This document shows, piece after piece, positions 1-7,748 of a stretch of 64,000 nt of DNA. The stretch spans positions 248,001-312,000 of the forward strand of contig NZ_JBHUOP010000002.1 in the NCBI RefSeq assembly GCF_042683685.1. The letters are read 5' to 3'. Numbering within the stretch: the stretch's first letter is position 1; each line of letters begins with the position of its first letter. The position numbers and the translations under genes were made by a program. Below the pieces are notes generated by a model, which made no database searches, was not told the origin of the DNA, and saw nothing but the letters and a program-made list of their open reading frames with translations. The stretch comes from Timonella corticicola (GTDB lineage: Bacteria > Actinomycetota > Actinomycetes > Actinomycetales > Cellulomonadaceae).

Positions 1-1054
1 CGGCCATGATCAGGCCACCGACCATGGCGCCAGCGACAGTACCGATACCACCGGTCACTGCCGCACCACCGATGAAGCAGGCAGCGATCGCATCGAGCTC
101 GAACATGTTACCTGCGGCTGGCTGAGCCGAACCGGAACGGGACGAGAACACGACGCCGGCGATACCGGCCAGGAACGACATGTTCACGAAGATCATGAAG
201 TTGACCTTCTTGACCTTCACACCGGACAACTGAGCCGCAGCGAGGTTTCCACCGATTGCGTACACGTGGCGACCGAACACGGTGCGCTTCGTGATGACCG
301 CGTACAGCACGATCAGGGTTCCAAGGATGATCAGAACAATTGGCAGACCACGGTCGTTGGCGATCTTCCACGCGAACGCCATGATCACGATACCGACGAC
401 AAGAATCTTCGCAATGAACAGCGGCATCGACTCGACGGTCTGGTGGTAGGCGAGGCGTCCCTGGCGTGCACGCCACTGCATCACCGCAAACGCCACAACT
501 AGGGCAGCGAAAACGAACAGTGTAAATGCATCGTAGCCATCGCCACCGAACAGACCGTTCAAGAAGCCACCGGCGATCTTCTTATACGTCGGGTCGTTGA
601 CTGAGGTCGAGGTGTTTGACAATACAACGAGGGTCGCACCACGGAAGATGAGCATTCCGGCGAGAGTCGTGATAAATGCCGGGATACCGACGAAAGCAAC
701 CCAGAATCCGTGCCAAGCACCAATCAATGCACCAACAAGTAGAGCAACAAGAGCCGCTAGGTACCACGGAGCGTTGTAGTCAAACATCAGGGTCACGGAC
801 ACAGCGCCCGTCAATGCGACCACTGATCCCACAGACAGGTCAATGTGCCCCGCGATAATCACGATGACCATACCAATCGCAAGGATCAGAATGTACGAGT
901 ACTGCATTACAAGGTTGGTGAGGTTCTGCGGGTCGAGCAGAACACCGTTTGTGATGATTGAGAACAAAACGACAATGGCGACGAACGCGATGTAAATGCC
1001 GCTCTGTCTCAGGTTTCGCGTAACTAGGCTTACGAGCCCACTAGTTTCAGACAT
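1..1054 (-). CDS. mmsB: Monosaccharide ABC transporter permease (MmsB/GguB/XylH family), 3' end cut off by the window
   Basis: The frame runs from ATG at 1054 off the left edge, giving 351 residues without a stop. It starts MSETSGLVSLVTRNL and has many hydrophobic segments, including one near residues 18-37 and a block carrying GMVIVIIAGHIDLSVGS, typical of BPD_transp_2 permeases for xylose, arabinose and galactose. The stop of the ATPase gene lies only 5 bp upstream, and GAAGGA inside the ATPase's last codons serves as its ribosome site, so the two are translated from one mRNA. It would form the membrane channel for the ATPase at 1060-2586 and the binding lipoproteins at 2814 and 4441. The family is clear; the exact sugar cannot be told from sequence. 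Confidence 0.93.
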   Translation of the reverse strand, partial: MSETSGLVSLVTRNLRQSGIYIAFVAIVVLFSIITNGVLLDPQNLTNLVMQYSYILILAIGMVIVIIAGHIDLSVGSVVALTGAVSVTLMFDYNAPWYLAALVALLVGALIGAWHGFWVAFVGIPAFITTLAGMLIFRGATLVVLSNTSTSVNDPTYKKIAGGFLNGLFGGDGYDAFTLFVFAALVVAFAVMQWRARQGRLAYHQTVESMPLFIAKILVVGIVIMAFAWKIANDRGLPIVLIILGTLIVLYAVITKRTVFGRHVYAIGGNLAAAQLSGVKVKKVNFMIFVNMSFLAGIAGVVFSSRSGSAQPAAGNMFELDAIAACFIGGAAVTGGIGTVAGAMVGGLIMA

Positions 1055-1059
1055 CGTTG

Positions 1060-2586
1060 TCAGTCCTTCACCTTTGTCATGAGTTCCATCAGGTTTTCTT
1101 GGGTTGCATCCTTGCGGTCCACGCAGCCCGTGATATTCCCTGCAGACAGCGTGTAAATGCGATCGCAGATACCGAGGAGTTCGGGAAGTTCGGAAGAAAT
1201 CACCAGAACACCCTTACCCTGGTCTGCAAGCTGGTTGATGATCGTGTAGATCTCGTACTTTGCACCAACGTCGATACCACGGGTTGGTTCATCCAAAATC
1301 AGGACGTCTGGGTCCGTGTACATCCACTTCGCCAAGACAACCTTCTGTTGGTTACCACCGGAAAGCTTCCCTACCAGCGCGTGTACGTCTGGGGTCTTGG
1401 TACGAAGCTGCTTACGGTAGTCCTCCGCGACCTTCAATTCCTCGTTCTCGTTCACCATTCCAGCCTTGGAAAGCTTACCGAGTGCAGCAGAGGTCGTGTT
1501 GGTCTTGATGTCCTGGATCAGGTTGAGGCCGTAGTGCTTGCGGTCCTCGGACACGTACGCCAAACCGGCGTTAATGGCATCGGTCACGTTCTTGAGCGTG
1601 ACTTCCTTGCCCTTGACGCGGACCTCACCGCTGATCTTCGAACCGTAGGAACGGCCAAACACGGACATCGCGAGTTCTGTGCGTCCAGCGCCCATCAGGC
1701 CAGCGATACCAACAATCTCACCGGATCGAACATGCAATTCAGCGTTGTTCACAACGGTGCGGTCCTGTTGGGTTGGGTGGTGCACGTTCCAGTCCTTGAC
1801 CGCGAAGATCTCTTCACCGATCTTCGGTTCGTGGTCTGGATAGCGGTTGTCGAGCGAGCGACCCACCATTCCGCGAATAATGCGATCCTGAGTCAGATCG
1901 GGCCCGATCTCAAGGGTCTCGATGGTCTTACCGTCACGAATAATCGTGGTGGAGTCCGCGATCTCCTCAATCTCGTTGAGCTTGTGGGAGATCATGATGG
2001 AGGTGATGCCCTGGCCTTTGAGGTGACGCAACAGGTCAAGCAGGTGCGCAGAGTCCTGGTCATTCAGGGCCGCCGTAGGCTCGTCAAGGATCAGGAGCTT
2101 GACCTTCTTTGACAGTGCCTTGGCGATTTCGATGAGTTGCTGCTTACCAACACCGAGTTGGTTGACTGGCGTGACGGGGTTTTCATCCAGGCCTACGCGA
2201 GCCAGCAGTTTTGCGGCTTCAGCGTTGGTCTTGTTCCAGTCGATGACGCCCTTGGACCGCTGCTCGTTGCCAAGGAAGATGTTCTCTGCAACAGAGAGGT
2301 AAGGGATGAGCGCCAACTCCTGGTGGATGATGACGATGCCTCGGTCTTCCGAATCGTTGATCGATCCGAACTTTTCAACCTGGCCATCAAAATAGATGTC
2401 GCCCGTGTAGCTTCCGTGTGGGTAAACGCCGGACAGCACCTTCATCAAGGTGGACTTTCCTGCACCGTTCTCACCACAGATCGCGTGAATCTCTCCACGC
2501 TTCACGTTAAGCGTCACGTCCTCCAGCGCTTTCACGCCGGGAAAGGTCTTGGTGATGGAGCGCATCTCGAGGATGTTGTCGCTCAT
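1060..2586 (-). CDS. mmsA: Monosaccharide ABC transporter ATP-binding protein, double ATPase (MmsA/GguA family)
   Basis: This 508-residue protein has two fused ABC domains, the usual form of sugar-importer ATPases of the CUT2 type. The first has a Walker A GENGAGKST at 38-46, a signature loop LGVGKQQL and Walker B LLILDEPTAAL. The second has a degenerate P-loop (GLMGAGRTEL), a good LSGGNQQK signature and LILDEPTRGIDVG. Loss of the second P-loop is normal for the family. The start is backed by AAGGAGGGACAGGCAGC before ATG. It powers uptake through the permease 5 bp downstream. A 227-bp gap with a strong hairpin separates it from the binding-protein gene upstream, which probably lowers its dose relative to that protein. 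Confidence 0.96.
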   Translation of the reverse strand: MSDNILEMRSITKTFPGVKALEDVTLNVKRGEIHAICGENGAGKSTLMKVLSGVYPHGSYTGDIYFDGQVEKFGSINDSEDRGIVIIHQELALIPYLSVAENIFLGNEQRSKGVIDWNKTNAEAAKLLARVGLDENPVTPVNQLGVGKQQLIEIAKALSKKVKLLILDEPTAALNDQDSAHLLDLLRHLKGQGITSIMISHKLNEIEEIADSTTIIRDGKTIETLEIGPDLTQDRIIRGMVGRSLDNRYPDHEPKIGEEIFAVKDWNVHHPTQQDRTVVNNAELHVRSGEIVGIAGLMGAGRTELAMSVFGRSYGSKISGEVRVKGKEVTLKNVTDAINAGLAYVSEDRKHYGLNLIQDIKTNTTSAALGKLSKAGMVNENEELKVAEDYRKQLRTKTPDVHALVGKLSGGNQQKVVLAKWMYTDPDVLILDEPTRGIDVGAKYEIYTIINQLADQGKGVLVISSELPELLGICDRIYTLSAGNITGCVDRKDATQENLMELMTKVKD

Positions 2587-2738
2587 GCTGCCTGTCCCTC
2601 CTTCATCTGGTAGGTCAGCTGGTTATCCAAGTGTGTGACTTGAGTTTGCTGTGTTCACCTGCGTATGACATCCCGACTTCTTGCCGGATCCATGCCCTTG
2701 GCTTTCGCATTGTGGCAGGCTGGTACGCGAGTGAATGC

Positions 2739-2773
2739 GGTGGGGCGAAGCGCTGGTAACGCCTCGCCCCACC
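2739..2773 (-). terminator. Intercistronic hairpin between binding protein and ATPase genes
   Basis: A 14-bp stem (2739-2752 with 2760-2773, core GGTGGGGCGA) has a 7-nt loop. The one non-Watson-Crick position is A·C on the plus strand but G·U in the minus-strand transcript, so it folds fully only in the mRNA of this operon. There is no U-tract, so it is better read as partial terminator or 3'-end stabiliser for the binding-protein mRNA than as a full terminator. The rest of 2587-2813 shows nothing else. Confidence 0.6.
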
Positions 2774-2813
2774 GAGATGAACAACGTTAGGGCTGCTCAC
2801 CGCTGTTTAGCGG

Positions 2814-3986
2814 TCAGTTACCGCCCTTGTCGATCTGTTCCTGGGTGTAGTAGCCGGAGTCAACGAGGAGTTCCTTGATGTTGTCCGCGTAGACGATGTC
2901 CGACTCGAGGAGGAAGGACGGAACTACCTTGACCTCGTTGTCGTAGGTCGTGGTGTCGTTGGGGGTTGGGGTGCCGCCCTCCAAGAAGGTGACAGCTGCA
3001 TCGACAGACTGGGCTGCGAGCTTACGGGTGTCCTTGAAGATGGTTGCGAACTGCACGCCGTCCTGGATCAACTTGACCGATGCTGCCTCTGCGTCCTGTC
3101 CGGAAACGATTGGCATTGCGTCGTCAGCGTAGCCCTTGTTCGACAGAGCCGTGATGATACCGCGGGAGATTCCGTCGAATGGAGAGAGAACGCCGTCAAC
3201 CGTGGTGCCGTCGTTGTAGTTTGCGGTGAGCAGGTTGTCCATACGCTTCTGAGCCTCTTCCTGGCTCCAACGCTGGGTTGCAACCTGTCCGAAGTCGGTC
3301 TGGCCGGACTTCACAACGAGGGTTCCGTTGTCGATGTATGGCTTGAGGGTGTCCCATGCACCATCGAAGAAGAAGGTCGCGTTGTTGTCGTCTGGTGAAC
3401 CAGCGAACAGTTCGATGTTGAATGGACCGGTTGCATCGCCGTCGGAGCCGTCAACGTTCTTCAGGCCGAGACCCACGAGAAGCGAGGTAGCCTGCTGGAT
3501 ACCAACGTTGTAGTTGTCGAAGGTGACGTAGAAGTCAACGTGCTCGGAACCGTTGATGAGACGGTCATAGGCGATGACTGGGATGTTCTGCGCTGCAGCG
3601 TTCTCCAGTTGGGTTGCGAGAGCCTTACCGTCGATCGAGGCGATGATGAGTGCGTCAACCCCCTTGGTGATCATCTGGTCGATCTGTTCCTGCTGACGTG
3701 GGATGTCGTCACCGGCGAACTGGATGTCAACGCTGAAACCAGCGTCCTTGAGGCCCTGCTCGACTGCAGCGCCGTCAGCGATCCAGCGCTCCGAGGTCTG
3801 CGTTGGCATTGCGACACCAACGGTCTTGCCCTCGCCGGCTGCACCGGTGTTGTCGCCTGAGCTAGTGGTGTTGTTGTCAGTTGGGCTGGTGGTGTTGTCG
3901 CCGCCAGCGCCTTCGCCGCCACATGCTGCGAGCGAGAAAGTCAGAGCTACAGTTGCAGCGATTGCTGCAAACTTCTTGCTGATCAT
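2814..3986 (-). CDS. chvE: Sugar-binding lipoprotein of the monosaccharide ABC importer (ChvE/MmsE type), copy 1
   Basis: This 390-residue exported protein binds the sugar outside the membrane and delivers it to the MmsAB importer. It opens MISKKFAAIAATVALTFSL and has the lipobox LAAC (Cys22), then a Gly/Thr/Asn-rich linker of about 35 residues, then a periplasmic-binding-protein fold (VGVAMPTQTSERWI; ITKGVDALIIASIDG; DRLINGSEHVDFYVTFDN). The start at 3986 is chosen because AGGAGGAG lies just before it and it gives a perfect signal peptide; the in-frame ATG at 4007 would add seven residues and has no ribosome site. A close paralogue follows at 4441. Xylose, arabinose, galactose or glucose are all known ligands of the family. 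Confidence 0.94.
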   Translation of the reverse strand: MISKKFAAIAATVALTFSLAACGGEGAGGDNTTSPTDNNTTSSGDNTGAAGEGKTVGVAMPTQTSERWIADGAAVEQGLKDAGFSVDIQFAGDDIPRQQEQIDQMITKGVDALIIASIDGKALATQLENAAAQNIPVIAYDRLINGSEHVDFYVTFDNYNVGIQQATSLLVGLGLKNVDGSDGDATGPFNIELFAGSPDDNNATFFFDGAWDTLKPYIDNGTLVVKSGQTDFGQVATQRWSQEEAQKRMDNLLTANYNDGTTVDGVLSPFDGISRGIITALSNKGYADDAMPIVSGQDAEAASVKLIQDGVQFATIFKDTRKLAAQSVDAAVTFLEGGTPTPNDTTTYDNEVKVVPSFLLESDIVYADNIKELLVDSGYYTQEQIDKGGN

Positions 3987-4440
3987 GCTCTCCTCCTTGA
4001 GAACCAAAGTGTTTTGTTCGGTTAGTTGGGGAAGAACTCATCCACCACTGGACCGTTCTCCTCCCTGAGACTCCTCTACTGTGCACCCCCGTCGGGCATT
4101 GCGTCAACTTCTTGAACTCAATAAGCGGTTACAGTTCGATAACACCGTGTTTTCACCTCGTATGATCGGTCTTGCATTCAGCCCGACCCTCCGCATGGCG
4201 CAGCACATTCGCCATGTAAGACCCTAACAAACCGCAGAAAATGGCGGCCATGTAGCAAGAAACCTGCGAGGTGCCATTGAATTCAACAATTCCTCCCATG
4301 AGTACATGTCGTAAATTCAACTTGTGAGCCGCATCACCGAAAATGCGGGTGGGGCTGACGGAAAACCATCAGCCCCACCACTTTGAAAGCAACCTCGGGT
4401 GACCCTCACACAAGTGCTGCCGCCTGTTCGATCCTGCGCT
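3987..4440. other. 454-bp gap between the two binding-protein genes
   Basis: It should contain the promoter of the 2814-3986 gene on the minus strand and the 3' end of the upstream paralogue. I found no gene with a ribosome site and no copy of the LacI operators seen elsewhere. Two back-to-back hairpins lie at 4330-4379. The segment 4060-4330 is otherwise unremarkable. Confidence 0.5.
4348..4379 (-). terminator. Hairpin downstream of binding-protein copy 2
   Basis: A 14-bp stem beginning GGTGGGGCTGA with loop AAAA (plus strand) ends the 4441-5601 transcript. The only mismatch on the plus strand becomes a G·U pair in the minus-strand RNA, as in the hairpin at 2739-2773. A second small hairpin (CCGCAT/ATGCGG) follows at 4330-4347. 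There is no long U-tract. Confidence 0.6.
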
Positions 4441-5601
4441 CTAGCCTGCCGATCCGCTCTCGATCTGTTCCTGGGTGTAGTACCCGGAGTCAACCAACAG
4501 GCTTGTCAGCGATTCCTTGGTCACGATGTCCGACTCAAGCAGGTAGGACGGAACCACGACTTCACCGTTGTCGTAGGTCTCCGTGTCGTTTGCCTCGGGC
4601 TCACGGCCTTCAAGCAGGTCTTGCGCCACTACGATCGATTGCGCGGCAAGCTTTCGAGTGTCCTTGAAGATGGTCGAGTACTGCCATCCTTCGTGAATGA
4701 ACTTCGCCGAGGCGGCCTCCGCGTCCTGTCCAGTCACCACTGGGATGTCATCGAGGGTGTAACCAGAGTTCTGCAGTGACGTGATCGCACCGCGCCCGAG
4801 AGCGTCGTTGGACGCGAGGATGCCGTGCACCTTGTCACTGCCCCGGTAGTTGGCCGTCACGAGGTCATCCATACGAGCCTGCGCCCGAGCCTGATCCCAG
4901 CCCTGAGTCGCCACCTGGTTAAAGGAGGTTTGGCCCGACTTCACCACAATCGTGCCGCTGTCGAGATACGGCTGAAGCACGCTGATCGCGCCATTGAAGA
5001 AGAATTGAGCATTGTTGTCGTCCGGTGAGCCTGCGAAGAACTCGACGTTGAATGGCCCTGTCTCACCGGTTTCGTTGCCGTCTGCGTCAAGGATTCCAAG
5101 CCCTTGGAGTAGCGAGGTTCCCTGCTGCACGCCAACGTTTCCATTGTCGAACGTGACATAGAAGTCAACGTTTGGGTTTCCCGTGAGCAGCCGGTCGTAT
5201 GCAACCACGGGGATGCCAGCGGATTCGGCGGCATCGAGCTGGGTGCTCAGCGATGCACCGTCAATCGACGCGATGATCAGGACGTCCACGCCCTTGGTGA
5301 TCATCTGGTCGATCTGCTCTTGCTGGGTTGGGATGTCGTTGCCACCGTATTGCAGTTCGACCTCGTATCCCAGTTCGGTAAGGCCCTCTTTGACGGCGTT
5401 GCCGTCGTTGATCCAGCGTTGGAGGGTTTGTTCTGGCATGGCGACTCCGACGACCTTGCCTTCACCGCTGGTGTTTTCCGACGAGTTGGTCGTGTTGCCC
5501 GATTGGGTTTCGTTGGTTGCTCCCCCGGCCCCTTCACCACCGCAGGCGGCGAGCGATAGGGCCATGATTGAGGCGAGCGCGAGTGCACGTGTTTTCTTCA
5601 T
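4441..5601 (-). CDS. Sugar-binding lipoprotein of the monosaccharide ABC importer (ChvE/MmsE type), copy 2
   Basis: This 386-residue paralogue of the 2814-3986 product shares long blocks with it (VDFYVTFDN, FFAGSPDDNNA, DSGYYTQEQI, TIFKDTRKLAAQSI). It opens MKKTRALALASIMALSLAAC, a signal peptide with lipobox LAAC, followed by a Gly/Asn/Thr linker. ATG at 5601 is preceded by GAGGAG at good spacing; the upstream in-frame ATG at 5637 has none. Its own promoter region carries a 10+10-bp AT-rich palindrome not seen before copy 1, so the two receptors are probably induced by different signals while sharing one permease and ATPase. The ligand is not known. Confidence 0.93.
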   Translation of the reverse strand: MKKTRALALASIMALSLAACGGEGAGGATNETQSGNTTNSSENTSGEGKVVGVAMPEQTLQRWINDGNAVKEGLTELGYEVELQYGGNDIPTQQEQIDQMITKGVDVLIIASIDGASLSTQLDAAESAGIPVVAYDRLLTGNPNVDFYVTFDNGNVGVQQGTSLLQGLGILDADGNETGETGPFNVEFFAGSPDDNNAQFFFNGAISVLQPYLDSGTIVVKSGQTSFNQVATQGWDQARAQARMDDLVTANYRGSDKVHGILASNDALGRGAITSLQNSGYTLDDIPVVTGQDAEAASAKFIHEGWQYSTIFKDTRKLAAQSIVVAQDLLEGREPEANDTETYDNGEVVVPSYLLESDIVTKESLTSLLVDSGYYTQEQIESGSAG

Positions 5602-5665
5602 GTCGACTCCTCGTTGAGTTTTGATGATCGTGCGCACCGCTGCGCTGCGGTGCGAGTGTGTTCAC

Positions 5666-5722
5666 TAGGTAACCATCAGCATTGAGTTAAGTCAATTGAT
5701 TAAACAAATAAATGTTTAATCA
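5666..5722 (-). promoter_or_regulatory. Putative promoter and AT-rich operator of binding-protein copy 2
   Basis: TGATTAAACA (5697-5706) and its exact inverse TGTTTAATCA (5713-5722) flank a 6-bp spacer. Directly downstream on the minus strand is a good -35 TTGACT (5690-5695); the candidate -10 near 5666-5671 is weak. The palindrome is very AT-rich against its surroundings. It shares the GTTTAA half-site and an adjacent AGTCAATT with the xylA/ROK intergenic region at 59408, so XylR control is possible. Confidence 0.5.
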
Positions 5723-5754
5723 TCGAACATAAATTCACGGGTTGTGTCTCCTAG

Positions 5755-5844
5755 TCACTCGACGTTTTCCACGGCGACCTGCACGCACGCCTGGGTGCTC
5801 ATCGGAAGCCGCGGAATTCCAACGATTTGGTAACGGTCCATCAC
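5755..5844 (-). CDS. Possible 29-residue protein, unrecognised
   Basis: AAAGGAG at 5853-5859 is followed 7 nt later by GTG-ATG and a short frame (MMDRYQIVGIPRLPMSTQ...) ending at TGA. It lies after the hairpin that follows GH51 and before the operator of binding-protein copy 2, so it could be a tiny gene in the tail of the GH51 operon or a remnant of a lost gene. Only the ribosome site and clean spacing support it. No family is recognised. Confidence 0.3.
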   Translation of the reverse strand: MMDRYQIVGIPRLPMSTQACVQVAVENVE

Positions 5845-5867
5845 TCACACGCTCCTTTTAGACGCGA

Positions 5868-5918
5868 GAGTCCCCGGCTCCGCACTCGCAACAATCACGT
5901 GCACAGGACCGGGGACTC
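5868..5918 (-). terminator. Hairpin after the GH51 gene
   Basis: GAGTCCCCGG (5868-5877) pairs exactly with CCGGGGACTC (5909-5918) across a 31-nt loop, 14 bp past the GH51 stop. No U-tract follows, so termination efficiency is doubtful. Confidence 0.4.
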
Positions 5919-5931
5919 GTACGGGAACTAA

Positions 5932-7491
5932 TCAGTTGAGGGCGAGCGATACGGTCGCAAACGAGTGCGCCGGCAACTCCACGCGCAGCACCACGCCTGA
6001 TCCAGCGGTCCCCTCCACAACAGAGACACCAGCCGCGAAGTCCCGCGGAGCAACTGCGTCTGGCACAACCGGGCTGTTGTGGTCGTTCGCCGAGTCGGAG
6101 GTCAAGATCCTCGCCTCGCCCACCTCCCAGGACCGGCCACGCAGGTCGAGTTCAACCACTCGAGACTCATCAAGCGACACGTTGGACAGCGAGATCAGCG
6201 CGCTATCCCCTTCGGTTGACACCGTTGCCGACGCGGTGACCACATTGAACCGCTTGTCCGCAGCCTCTAGCCGCTCCCGGGCACCCTTGAACTCAACATC
6301 GACGGCCTGCTGATCATGGTGGCCCTTGTTCATCTCGAACACGTGATAGGTCGGCGTGAGCACCAGGGCGCCGCTTTCCTCATCGGTCAGGATCATGGCC
6401 TGCAGCACGTTGACTGTCTGTGCGATATTGGCCATGACCAGGCGCTTCGAGTGCTTGTTGAAGATGTCAAAGTGGGTTGAGGCGACAAGCGCATCGCGCA
6501 TCGTGTTCTGCTGATACAGGAACCCAGGGTTGGTGCCCTCCTCGACCTGCCACCAGGTGCCCCACTCGTCGAGCACGAGGCCGATGGTGCCGCATGGGTC
6601 GTAGTGATCCATGATCGTGGAGTGCCTGGTCAACAGGGTGTCGATGTGTTGGGAGTTCGCCATGGTGCGGTAGTACTCGTCATCGCTGAACCCGAGCGCC
6701 TTACCCTTGTTCTCCCATTCGCGGGTCATCGTGTAGTAGTGCAGTGAGATCGCCTGATATGGGCTTTGCACACCCATCGAATTACACGACACGCAGCCCA
6801 CGGACTTCATGAGGGTTTCAGTCCAGTGGAAGTCATCCACGTTTGGTCCACCCGCGATTCGGTAGAGTTTGTTGTCGCCCTGATCACGCAGGTAGGTCGA
6901 GTATTGGCGGGCGAGGTCCGCGTAGGCCTCGGCGCGCATGTTTCCGCCACAGCCCCAGTTCTCGTTGCCCACGCCCCAGAACTTAACCTTCCACGGTTCT
7001 TCGCGTCCGTTGGCTCGGCGTAGTTCGACCATTGGCGAGTCACCGTCACGGGTCAGGTATTCCGCCCATTCGCTCATTTCCCGCACGGTTCCGGACCCGA
7101 CGTTTCCTGCGATGTACGGTTCGGCCTCGAGTAGGTCGCACAGGTCCATGAACTCGTGGGTACCGAAGTGATTGTTCTCAACAACGTTGCCCCAGTGGGT
7201 GTTGACCATCTTGGGACGTTGTTCGCGTGGTCCGATTCCGTCGCGCCAGTGGTACTCGTCCGCGAAGCACCCGCCTGGCCAGCGCAGGTTTGGGATGTTC
7301 AGGTTCTTCAGGGCGTCCACGACGTCTTGGCGGATGCCGCGCGTGTTGGGGATCTCGGAATCCTCGCCGACCCAGAACCCTCCGTAGATACAGCGTCCGA
7401 GGTGCTCGGCGAAGTGCCCATACAGGTGACGTGAGACGGTTCGTTGTGGCAGGTCAAGGTTGATGACCGCGCTTGTTGGCTGCGTTGACAT
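5932..7491 (-). CDS. abfA: GH51 alpha-L-arabinofuranosidase, cytoplasmic
   Basis: This 519-residue enzyme removes terminal alpha-L-arabinofuranose from arabinan, arabinoxylan or arabinogalactan fragments. The retaining GH51 pair is visible: acid/base Glu177 in VGNENWG and nucleophile Glu309 in VLDEWGTWW, and the family's HFAEHLGRCIYGG near residues 26-38. No signal peptide, so it acts inside the cell. ATG at 7491 has GAAGGAAG just upstream; an earlier in-frame ATG at 7560 would overlap the operators. It is divergent from the GH127 gene across a region with two LacI-type palindromes, and is less like the two other GH51 enzymes here (15821, 45593) than those are to each other. Confidence 0.96.
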   Translation of the reverse strand: MSTQPTSAVINLDLPQRTVSRHLYGHFAEHLGRCIYGGFWVGEDSEIPNTRGIRQDVVDALKNLNIPNLRWPGGCFADEYHWRDGIGPREQRPKMVNTHWGNVVENNHFGTHEFMDLCDLLEAEPYIAGNVGSGTVREMSEWAEYLTRDGDSPMVELRRANGREEPWKVKFWGVGNENWGCGGNMRAEAYADLARQYSTYLRDQGDNKLYRIAGGPNVDDFHWTETLMKSVGCVSCNSMGVQSPYQAISLHYYTMTREWENKGKALGFSDDEYYRTMANSQHIDTLLTRHSTIMDHYDPCGTIGLVLDEWGTWWQVEEGTNPGFLYQQNTMRDALVASTHFDIFNKHSKRLVMANIAQTVNVLQAMILTDEESGALVLTPTYHVFEMNKGHHDQQAVDVEFKGARERLEAADKRFNVVTASATVSTEGDSALISLSNVSLDESRVVELDLRGRSWEVGEARILTSDSANDHNSPVVPDAVAPRDFAAGVSVVEGTAGSGVVLRVELPAHSFATVSLALN

Positions 7492-7566
7492 GGCGCTTCC
7501 TTCTTGGGTTCGGGCGGATGAGGCTTTCCGACGATTCGGCAAATTTGCCTGCCGGGCCACTTCCGG

Positions 7567-7616
7567 TTGATACGATGTGTAAATCGATTTACAACGATAG
7601 AGTAAATCGATTTACA
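7567..7616. promoter_or_regulatory. Divergent GH51/GH127 control region with two LacI-type operators
   Basis: TGTAAATCGATTTACA (7578-7593) is a perfect 16-bp palindrome. A second copy with one change (AGTAAATCGATTTACA) lies at 7601-7616, 23 bp away centre to centre. On the plus strand TTGATA (7567-7572) and TACAAC (7590-7595), 17 bp apart, make a plausible promoter for GH127, with the first operator filling its spacer and touching the -10. The LacI gene at 10748 in the same cluster is the likely binder. The gap continues to 7748 without other visible features. Confidence 0.7.
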
Positions 7617-7748
7617 ATGTCTAGTACCCTCTGGTTGGGAACTACATCCGCTCACGCTCCGGTAGCAGCCCACTGCGTGAAGCCGCTACCCTCCACGCCG
7701 CTGCTTTGTCCCCAACCCGTCCATTCCGCCGTATGCCGAGGAACCCAC

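Noticed and set aside
1057..2112. Long plus-strand frame opposite the MmsA ATPase gene (351 codons)
   Set aside because: It is antisense to a gene with clear ABC motifs, has no ribosome site, and its length follows from GC-rich codon bias.
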